Source: Shewanella fidelis ATCC BAA-318
GTDB taxonomy: Bacteria; Pseudomonadota; Gammaproteobacteria; Enterobacterales; Shewanellaceae
Direction of reading: 5' to 3'
Assembly (NCBI RefSeq): GCF_000518605.1
Contig: NZ_JADX01000004.1
Location: 408,885-472,884, forward strand
DNA: 64,000 nucleotides
The notes under the pieces were generated by a model. It saw nothing but the letters and a program-made list of their open reading frames with translations. It was not told the DNA's origin and searched no databases. Shown here piece by piece: positions 7,638 through 14,274 of the stretch. A program made the position numbers and the translations under genes. Position 1 is the stretch's first letter. Each line of letters begins with the position of its first letter.

Positions 7638-8342
7638 ATGCAATCGAAACGTTCACGTATAGACAGGTTTATTAGCGCTAACACTGGCGTAAGTAAAAAA
7701 AATGTACGAACACTTTTAGCTAAAGGATTAGTCAAGGTTGATGGTGTTATCGCCCGCGATATTGACCAGATCATTGATGAGTTTTCCCATGTAACATTCG
7801 AAGATAAAGTGCTACAGGCGAATAAAGCCTGCTATGTGATGTTATATAAACCTGTGGGAGTGGTCAGTGCTACTATTGATGATAAACACAAGACGGTTAT
7901 CGATCTGTTAGATCGAGCAGACAAGCATAGTCTACATATTGTGGGTCGCTTAGATCTCAATACATCAGGACTGCTTTTGTTAACCAATGATGGTCGCTGG
8001 TCTAAAAAGCTAATGTCACCTGAGCACAAGGTGGGTAAGTTGTATCGGGTTAGCTTACAAAACCCAATTGATGACTCCTATATTGCTGCATTTGCCAATG
8101 GTATGTACTTTGAGTATGAAGACATTACCACATTACCGGCCAAGCTTGAGATAGTGGATGAATACACTGCGTTAGTCACACTTATGGAAGGGCGCTACCA
8201 TCAAATAAAACGCATGTTTGGTCGCTTTCGTAATCCGGTTGTTGGGTTGCACCGGCTTTCGGTTGGCGCGATCACTTTGGATGAAAAGTTATTGCCTGGA
8301 GAGAGTCGCGAGTTAACAGTAGATGAAGTACTTAATGCTTAA
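7638..8342 (+). CDS. RsuA-family rRNA pseudouridine synthase
   Basis: A pseudouridine synthase of 234 residues. An S4 RNA-binding domain (about 5-60) precedes the catalytic domain. The catalytic Asp lies in GRLDLNTSGLLLLTNDG near residue 103, and the C-terminal motif EGRYHQIKRMFG is typical of the RsuA/RluB/E/F group. These enzymes isomerise a uridine in 16S or 23S rRNA; the closest match is RsuA, but the exact target cannot be told. It follows the HTH regulator by 12 bases and could be read from the same transcript. A terminator follows at 8426. Confidence 0.9.
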   Translation: MQSKRSRIDRFISANTGVSKKNVRTLLAKGLVKVDGVIARDIDQIIDEFSHVTFEDKVLQANKACYVMLYKPVGVVSATIDDKHKTVIDLLDRADKHSLHIVGRLDLNTSGLLLLTNDGRWSKKLMSPEHKVGKLYRVSLQNPIDDSYIAAFANGMYFEYEDITTLPAKLEIVDEYTALVTLMEGRYHQIKRMFGRFRNPVVGLHRLSVGAITLDEKLLPGESRELTVDEVLNA

Positions 8343-8425
8343 GGTTGCCGACTCTGACTAACTAGCCGTACTTTGTTGGTATTTTCTATTTAGTGGTTTC
8401 CTCCTATAACAATTATTATGGCGTA

Positions 8426-8457
8426 ACCGAGTTACAACAAGTTACTCGGTTTTTTAT
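8426..8457 (+). terminator. Rho-independent terminator after the pseudouridine synthase gene
   Basis: ACCGAGT and ACTCGGT arms with a loop of about ten bases, followed by six T residues. It lies about 85 bases past the stop at 8342. Confidence 0.8.
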
Positions 8458-8967
8458 TAGCTAACTTTAAGCAAGTAAATTTCAACTCCTGATATCCGCT
8501 TCTCAAATGCAGCCTTTAAACTCGCTTTTAGCAGGCCTGATTGGGCCAAAAGGCTTCTGTCTATGTATATTTCCTATACAGATAAAATTTTTATATTGGT
8601 TGCTAGCTATTGTTCAACTTTGTGAGCTGGTGCAATTTTTCGACATCTGTGGTTCAGCAAATTCATTAATTACTAAAGTGCGAACAAGCCATTGCGATGA
8701 TCAATGTCTCATTTATGTAAATTATGAGGTATTGATCGCTGTTGTGTTTATCGCTAGTTGTTTATTTGCAGGTAACGAGCTAAGTGTATGATTTATATTG
8801 ATTTGTTTTTAAACTGTGAGTGTGTCGCTACGATAGATAAGTTATTGGAGATATTTGCTCAGGATAATGGCTTCAACTAGAATGCGCGCGCTCAAATTAA
8901 CTCAATTTAATAATGCGGCTTTTTAGAAGGCGCATTTGTTAGTGAATACTTCCTGTAGGGGAACTTA
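8458..8967. other. Non-coding stretch upstream of satP
   Basis: About 510 bases between a terminator and satP. A frame of 94 codons at 8507-8791 is open, but it has no ribosome binding site and its product is not convincing. I see no strong operator; the satP promoter must lie here. Confidence 0.5.
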
Positions 8968-9567
8968 ATGTCTACACAACTCGCTAATCCTGCTCCACTT
9001 GGCCTAATGGGCTTCGGTATGACTACCGTACTATTAAACATCCATAACGCAGGCTTTTTCCCAATTGACTCAATGATTTTAGCAATGGGAATTTTCTACG
9101 GCGGTCTTGCTCAGGTTATCGTGGGTATCATGTGCTTTAAGCGCGGCGATACGTTCGGTACCACAGCATTTACATCTTACGGTCTATTTTGGTTAACCCT
9201 AGTTGGTTTAATCGTTATGCCGAAAATGGGTTTTGCGGCTAGCCCTGCAACATTCATGGGTTGGTACTTACTATTATGGGGCATGTTTACTGCTGCATTA
9301 TTTGTTGGTTCACTACGTTACCCACGTGCTAAACAAGTTGTGTTTGCATCATTAACTATTTTGTTCTTCCTACTTGCTGCTCGCGATTTCACTGGTAGTG
9401 AGTTGATTGGCACTATCGCCGGTTACGAAGGTATTTTCTGTGGTCTAAGTGCAATTTATTTTGCAATGGCTCAAGTGTTAAACGCTGAGTTTGGCCGTGT
9501 TATTTTACCTATCGGTCCAGTTGCTGTTGCTGCGTACGAGCCAGAAGCTGACAAACAAGCCGCTTAA
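8968..9567 (+). CDS. satP: Acetate/succinate transporter SatP (GPR1/FUN34/YaaH family)
   Basis: An inner-membrane protein of 199 residues with six predicted transmembrane helices. The family signature [14 protein letters not shown] is at residues 7-20. E. coli SatP (YaaH) takes up acetate and succinate with protons, and the same role is expected here. AGGGGA five bases before the ATG gives a strong ribosome binding site. The gene stands alone, closed by a strong hairpin at 9613 and convergent with a POT-like transporter gene. Confidence 0.93.
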   Translation: MSTQLANPAPLGLMGFGMTTVLLNIHNAGFFPIDSMILAMGIFYGGLAQVIVGIMCFKRGDTFGTTAFTSYGLFWLTLVGLIVMPKMGFAASPATFMGWYLLLWGMFTAALFVGSLRYPRAKQVVFASLTILFFLLAARDFTGSELIGTIAGYEGIFCGLSAIYFAMAQVLNAEFGRVILPIGPVAVAAYEPEADKQAA

Positions 9568-9612
9568 GCTATCCACCAATTATTATCTCCGATAATGCAT
9601 AGTTTAAAGCGT

Positions 9613-9643
9613 TAAAAAAGCTGACCTTAGGTCAGCTTTTTTA
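9613..9643. terminator. Bidirectional terminator between satP and the POT-like gene
   Basis: AAAAAAGCTGACC and GGTCAGCTTTTTT arms around a three-base loop, with an A run before and a T run after, so it can serve both convergent genes. Confidence 0.88.
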
Positions 9644-9670
9644 TATCTACGGTTTGGCGTTACATCGCAA

Positions 9671-11203
9671 TTAACGCTGTTGTAGCTTGAGTAGCCACTT
9701 TCCGTAAAGGTAGATCCCCACTGCTGAAATAGTACCGATAGCAGCAATAATGTACCAAGCCATACCGATATTGTGCGTGTTATACAGTAATGTGGTTAAC
9801 TCTTTTGCTGGCTCACCGGTATAAGCCACTAATGTTGTAAAGGCTTCACCTTGTGGAATGGCGCTAATGTCACTTGCACTCATGCCGCGCTCCGCAAGTA
9901 ATTCTAATGAGAAGACTTCTTTAGAGGCATACATTTCATATAGTTTAGGACCAAAGTAACCTTCTAAGGTCCAGCCGATCCCCTGCGGTAACATAACAAA
10001 GCCAAGATACATGGCTTTTTTGCCTTCAGGAGCAATATTGCCCATAAACTCATTCTTCTTCGGGCTGATCATCATCTCACCAAAAGAGAACATTGCAATC
10101 GCAAGGACGATCATCCATGCAGCGTTGGTTGCACCAATCACGACGAAAGCGATAATACTTAATAGACAACCACCTAACATGGCTGTGGTGATGCGGTACT
10201 TAGCCGTTAATGCTGCCACTAAGAAACAGGTCGTCATAATCATACCTGCATTTAAGTTAAGCATACCTTCAGGCATCACTTTAGTACCGGTATTATCCAG
10301 TCCAAGCCAGAACTGCAATATGCCGTTCGAGGTTCCTTCTGGGCCAAATAATGAGGTAACTATAACGCTAGTATCGACCCATTCAGCAATATGAATGGGT
10401 AACACATCAAATAGTGAGTTGAATAGGAACCAGAAACCTGCAAATACAAGCATGTAGTAAATAACGACAGGCTTTTTTAGTTCATGCCAAGCGTCTTTCC
10501 AAAGTGCTTCTTGATGTATTTCACCTGATTTTATTTTACGATTACGCTCCATGCGCTCTTCTTTGCCCGGCTCTTTATAGGCAAGTAAGAATAGGAAGTT
10601 AAGCGAGATAATCGCGGCACACGCATAGAATACGTTGTCCCAAGAAAGCTGGCGCATATGTACAGCAACCAGCGGGCCTAAGAAACCACCAATGTTTACC
10701 ACTTGATAGAAAATACCCCAAGCCATAGAAGTATTTTGTCTACCTGTTGATAAAACTAAGGTGCCTTGAATGCCCGGCTTAAAGATCCCGGTACCACCGG
10801 CGAGCAAGATTGCACCGATGAGGAAGCCATAAAAGCTTGGGAAAAATGCCATGACTAGGTAGCCAGCAATTTTAATTACGGTAGAGGCAAAAATGGTTTC
10901 TTTATAACCGACTCGGTCTGAGATCCCGCCTGTAAAAACGGGAATAAAGGTCTGCATAAATGCCCATATCGCGATAATGACACCGTAATCACTGAGACTA
11001 ATCCCTAAGCCACCCTCAGAGGTGGGGGCTTTTGCATACAGGCCAGCACTGGCTTTTACGCCGTAGTAAGCGATTCGCTCTACTAGCTCCATGCCACCGA
11101 CTATCCAAAATATATAACTTAAGCTGGCAATAGAGGCCCACATACCAAGCTGTTTAACTTCCCGCAGGTCGTTATCTGCATAAGTATCTTTCGAATCACT
11201 CAT
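9671..11203 (-). CDS. POT/PTR-like MFS transporter
   Basis: An inner-membrane transporter of 510 residues with at least 12 hydrophobic helices. The proton-coupled oligopeptide transporter signature ExxER appears as GMELVERIAYYG near residues 37-48, and GTGIFKPGIQG lies near residue 137, where POT proteins have a similar GxGxxKP motif. The family takes up di- and tripeptides with protons. The rest is divergent: there is a charged cytoplasmic loop near 214-240 and a long insertion before the last helix (about 420-480), so the substrate is uncertain. GAAGGA precedes the ATG by about five bases. It lies alone between a shared terminator and 455 bases of intergenic DNA. Confidence 0.82.
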   Translation of the reverse strand: MSDSKDTYADNDLREVKQLGMWASIASLSYIFWIVGGMELVERIAYYGVKASAGLYAKAPTSEGGLGISLSDYGVIIAIWAFMQTFIPVFTGGISDRVGYKETIFASTVIKIAGYLVMAFFPSFYGFLIGAILLAGGTGIFKPGIQGTLVLSTGRQNTSMAWGIFYQVVNIGGFLGPLVAVHMRQLSWDNVFYACAAIISLNFLFLLAYKEPGKEERMERNRKIKSGEIHQEALWKDAWHELKKPVVIYYMLVFAGFWFLFNSLFDVLPIHIAEWVDTSVIVTSLFGPEGTSNGILQFWLGLDNTGTKVMPEGMLNLNAGMIMTTCFLVAALTAKYRITTAMLGGCLLSIIAFVVIGATNAAWMIVLAIAMFSFGEMMISPKKNEFMGNIAPEGKKAMYLGFVMLPQGIGWTLEGYFGPKLYEMYASKEVFSLELLAERGMSASDISAIPQGEAFTTLVAYTGEPAKELTTLLYNTHNIGMAWYIIAAIGTISAVGIYLYGKWLLKLQQR

Positions 11204-11658
11204 AACTTTCCTTCAATTTTTGTAATTATTTATAGTTATTTTGTATGTTTTTATTGTGTTGGTTTTGAGTATGTCGAACGTGTAACTCTTTACCAAAACG
11301 CTGCAAGCTTGTAATTGCAGCAGACACTTTACCTAATTTGTTGTTAAACGCAAAAGTGTTAATTTTCACTTTAGTGAGCTTTAAGCAGCTTTTAATTCGT
11401 TTAACTGACAAAAAGAGTACTTAATTAGTTGTTAGGCAAAGGCAGAAGATATCAATAGGCTAACAAAACATGGGGTAATCTGTGTGTAGGTTAATAAACG
11501 AAAGTTATTTCACTCGTCTATTAGCATGGGTAGGGGGAGCTGGAGCAAATGGAAAGTAGAGGAAATAGGAGTGTTAAGCCTGAACGCTGTCGATACTATT
11601 AGTGATGCAATCGCTAACAGTATCGGCAGCAAAGGTTGTGAGTTAACCGGTAGTCAGA
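11204..11658. other. Non-coding stretch between the POT-like gene and lrgB-like gene
   Basis: 455 bases with no convincing gene. It should hold the promoter of the leftward POT-like gene. Its notable element is the long stem-loop at 11586-11630, described separately. Confidence 0.5.
11586..11630. repeat. Long imperfect stem-loop, 21 pairs with three-base loop
   Basis: The arms 11586-11606 and 11610-11630 pair along their whole length around GCA, with three positions that are G-U pairs or mismatches depending on the strand. No T run follows on either strand, so it is not a standard intrinsic terminator. It begins 28 bases past the stop of the leftward lrgB-like gene. Confidence 0.6.
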
Positions 11659-12348
11659 TCAGTTAACTAACATAGCAAAGACTGGCGCAGTGAGTACCAT
11701 TGCAATACCGGTAAAAATCATCGTTAGACTGGCAATAACCCCTTCTTGGCGGCCAATTTCATTTGCTTTAGCTGCACCTGCACCGTGAGCTGAAGCTCCC
11801 AATGCAACACCTTTAGCAATCGAACTTTGAATATGTGCAACTTTAAATAGTGGCTCACATATCAACATGCCAATGACTCCAGTCAGTAATACCAACATTG
11901 CGGTGAGCTCTGGTATACCGCCAAATGAGCTTGTTGCTTCAATAGCAAACGGAGTTGAGACTGAGCGCACCATCAGGCTGTGTGATAACTCAGGTGGCAG
12001 ATTGGTCAGCTTTGTCAGTAACCAAGATGAAGCAAGGCCAAGCAGCAAACCGCAGATGACACCTAGGCTGAGTGTTAATGGGTACTGTTTAATTAGTTTG
12101 CGCTCACGATAAATTGGCAATGCAAATGCGATGGTCGCTGGCGCTAACATTGCTGCTAAATAGTGGGTATAGCTAAAGTAATCACTGATATCAATCTTCA
12201 GACTTACCACAGTGATTAATATCGCAACGGGAGCAACAATAATAGGGGCTAGCCAAACTCTGCGTTGCCGCCGGTATAGTGCTTTACTTGCGAAATAACC
12301 TGCTAATGTGATGGCTAAACAAAATAAACCTAGGGCTGAATGGTTCAT
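11659..12348 (-). CDS. LrgB/CidB family membrane protein
   Basis: An inner-membrane protein of 229 residues with about seven hydrophobic helices. The LrgB family pattern is clear in the C-terminal half: MVRSVSTPFAIEATSSFGG, then GVALGASAHGAGAAKANEIG. It works with the CidA/LrgA partner encoded just upstream; the two genes overlap by four bases (ATGA). In Gram-positive bacteria the pair modulates murein hydrolase activity and cell death, and related plant and bacterial proteins export glycolate or pyruvate. Which applies here is not known. Confidence 0.92.
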   Translation of the reverse strand: MNHSALGLFCLAITLAGYFASKALYRRQRRVWLAPIIVAPVAILITVVSLKIDISDYFSYTHYLAAMLAPATIAFALPIYRERKLIKQYPLTLSLGVICGLLLGLASSWLLTKLTNLPPELSHSLMVRSVSTPFAIEATSSFGGIPELTAMLVLLTGVIGMLICEPLFKVAHIQSSIAKGVALGASAHGAGAAKANEIGRQEGVIASLTMIFTGIAMVLTAPVFAMLVN

Positions 12349-12875
12349 GCTGCTTGGCGCTCCTTGGGAGTTTTTTGCGTTGAATTGGATGCCGGGGTAG
12401 GTAAGCTCAACACTTTTTCCGTAGCTCTTATGGTTTGTAGCGAATGCTCAGGTGCTTCTGCAGTTTGACGCTGTAAACGCTTTTTGTGCTCAAATTTAAA
12501 TAATTTATCTACCGCAAAAGCTGTGCCCAATAGTACGCATGTACTCGCTGCTAACATGGTAGTAATTAATATTGCACCAAAATGTTCTAGTAAAGCCTGA
12601 TACTTAATGACTGCCACAACTGGCGGAATGAAAAACAACAGCAACTCACCGATTAGCCATGTGGCTGCCAATTCAACACTGCGCTCAGGTATTAGCTTCA
12701 GTGAAAGCAGCGCTAGCAGCAGTGCGAGGCCAATGACGCTGCCAGGAATAGGTGAGTGAATGTAAGTTGCTAAGATTTGGCATAACCAAGCAAATCCACA
12801 AAAAGCGCTCACTTGCAAAATAAGCATACAAGCGTGTTTGATATTTAGCTGTTTAAGTTGGGCTAACAAAGCCAT
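12345..12875 (-). CDS. CidA/LrgA family holin-like protein
   Basis: An inner-membrane protein of about 176 residues. Four hydrophobic helices fill the first 120 residues, with the family motif HSPIPGSVIGLALLLALL and then LLFFIPPVVAVI. The tail after residue 125 is long, basic and polar (EHKKRLQRQTAE), making this longer than the usual 120-150 residues. The frame is open from a TTG at 12887, but the ATG at 12875 is preferred. The gene precedes the LrgB partner and is divergent from a LysR-type regulator, the arrangement of cidR-cidAB in Firmicutes. Confidence 0.9.
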   Translation of the reverse strand: MALLAQLKQLNIKHACMLILQVSAFCGFAWLCQILATYIHSPIPGSVIGLALLLALLSLKLIPERSVELAATWLIGELLLFFIPPVVAVIKYQALLEHFGAILITTMLAASTCVLLGTAFAVDKLFKFEHKKRLQRQTAEAPEHSLQTIRATEKVLSLPTPASNSTQKTPKERQAA

Positions 12876-12982
12876 GGGAATGTCCAAAACAGTGTGGGGG
12901 CTAAGTTGGCTTAGTTTACGCTTGCTAATTCGATAGAAAAAATGAATATTAAGAATGGTATCTATAAAAAATGGTTATTTAA

Positions 12983-13879
12983 ATGGATCTCAAAGCACTG
13001 CAATACTTTATTCAAGTCGTTGATGCTGGTGGCTTTGCTAGGGCGAGTCACGTGGCATTTTTGACACAACCCGCACTCTCTAAAGCAATAAGAATGCTAG
13101 AAGATGAGCTAGATATGGTGTTACTGGAGCGAGGAAAGCGAGGCACCCAGATAAAGCTCACCGCAGCAGGTGAGGTTGTATATCGCCATGCACAGCAATT
13201 GTTAAGCGGGCGTCAGGCACTGTTGCATGAGCTTGACGCGCTGCGTAACTTAAGTGGCGGTAGCTTAAAACTGGGTTTAGCACCTCTAGGTAGTGCTGAA
13301 CTGTTTGCTCCAGTTATTGCTAAATTTCGTCAGCTATACCCAAAAATCGATATGCAACTGTTAGTGCGTGGTGGTATAGAGCAAACACTGGCATTACAGA
13401 AAAATGAGATTGAGTTAGCGACAGGCATTATCGCTTTTGACGGTGAGTTTGATGGCTTGAGGATCCGTAATGATCCTATGGTGGTTGTCGTACCGAAAAC
13501 TCACGAGCTTTCATGTTGTGAAGAGTTGCAATTAACCGATTTGCGTGGATTATCACAGGTGATGTTTGAGCCGGAATATGCTCTGTATGAATTGGTTTTA
13601 GATGCCTGTGATAAAGCGGGTTTTGTTCCAGCAGAAATCACCCGGGTGAGTCATGCAGACTTTGGTATTGCACTGGTGGCAGCTGGTACCGGAATTATGG
13701 TTTTGCCGCAAATTATTGCTGAGCGCTATCGAGTCGATGCGGTAGTGAATGTGCCTTTAGCCAGTCAAGATCTGCGTTGGGAGTTATCACTATTTTGGCG
13801 TAAACAGCAGAGTTTGTCTTTTGCGGCTAAAGCGATGATTGAGCTTGTTAAGCAGCAGCTGGAACAAAGCAAACCTTAG
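12983..13879 (+). CDS. LysR-family transcriptional regulator (CidR-like position)
   Basis: A LysR-type regulator of 298 residues. The N-terminal HTH (about 1-60) contains GGFARASHVAFLTQPALSKAIRMLEDEL-type features, seen as the stretch around residues 17-44. The C-terminal periplasmic-binding-like effector domain starts near residue 90 (GGSLKLGLAPLGS) and is of the CynR/CatR kind. Divergence from the CidA/LrgB pair across 107 bases suggests that it controls them, as CidR does in Staphylococcus and Bacillus, where acetate or pyruvate metabolism is the cue. I could not find a convincing T-N11-A operator by eye. Confidence 0.9.
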   Translation: MDLKALQYFIQVVDAGGFARASHVAFLTQPALSKAIRMLEDELDMVLLERGKRGTQIKLTAAGEVVYRHAQQLLSGRQALLHELDALRNLSGGSLKLGLAPLGSAELFAPVIAKFRQLYPKIDMQLLVRGGIEQTLALQKNEIELATGIIAFDGEFDGLRIRNDPMVVVVPKTHELSCCEELQLTDLRGLSQVMFEPEYALYELVLDACDKAGFVPAEITRVSHADFGIALVAAGTGIMVLPQIIAERYRVDAVVNVPLASQDLRWELSLFWRKQQSLSFAAKAMIELVKQQLEQSKP

Positions 13880-13883
13880 AGAT

Positions 13884-13909
13884 GAAAAAAGCCCAACATG
13901 AGTTGGGCT
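13884..13909 (-). terminator. Terminator of the small YqaE/Pmp3 gene
   Basis: GCCCAAC and GTTGGGC arms with a four-base loop. On the minus strand the stem is followed by six T residues, so it ends leftward transcription; on the plus strand there is no T run. Confidence 0.85.
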
Positions 13910-13924
13910 AATGAATGATTCTAC

Positions 13925-14089
13925 CTACTTTGTAACTACCCACAGCGCATGCAGTAAACCTGGAATAAAAAACAGCAGACACAAAATAATATTGATAAGT
14001 AAGTCTTTACCTACGCCGCTTTTGAGAAAAACAGCCACAGGCGGTAATAAAATTGCGATGATGATGAGTAACAGCTTGTTGGTATCCAT
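13925..14089 (-). CDS. YqaE/Pmp3 family small membrane protein
   Basis: A protein of 54 residues read from the ATG at 14087-14089 to a TAG at 13925-13927. It begins MDTNKLLLIIIAILLPPVAV and contains FLKSGVGKDLLINIILCLL, then FFIPGLLHALWVV, the full two-helix pattern of YqaE/Pmp3 (UPF0057) proteolipids. These inner-membrane peptides are linked to salt, cold or envelope stress in bacteria, yeast and plants. AAGG about ten bases before the ATG and the hairpin at 13884-13909 support a real monocistronic gene. It is convergent with the LysR regulator. Confidence 0.88.
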   Translation of the reverse strand: MDTNKLLLIIIAILLPPVAVFLKSGVGKDLLINIILCLLFFIPGLLHALWVVTK

Positions 14090-14274
14090 AAATTGATATC
14101 CTTTTAGTTTTCATTACAAATCGTAGTCTTATTCATCAAGTTTTTGCTAAAAAACACTTGTGATTTCAAGACCCAAGTTAATATGTGGCTGCTTAAGTAT
14201 AAAACTTAATCCATATTCCTAGGATTGTAAATGTAGTATTTAGGTTAATAATGCTCAACGAATGACTTACTCGT

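Noticed and set aside
8507..8791. Open frame of 94 codons upstream of satP
   Set aside because: No ribosome binding site, an odd Cys- and aromatic-rich product, and no recognisable family; it lies in the promoter region of satP.
11226..11411. Open frame of 61 codons on the minus strand upstream of the POT-like gene
   Set aside because: No ribosome binding site and a low-complexity Lys/Asn-rich product typical of AT-rich intergenic DNA.
12876..12982. Search for a LysR T-N11-A operator between the CidA-like gene and the regulator
   Set aside because: The stretch is AT-rich and offers several chance matches; none stands out.
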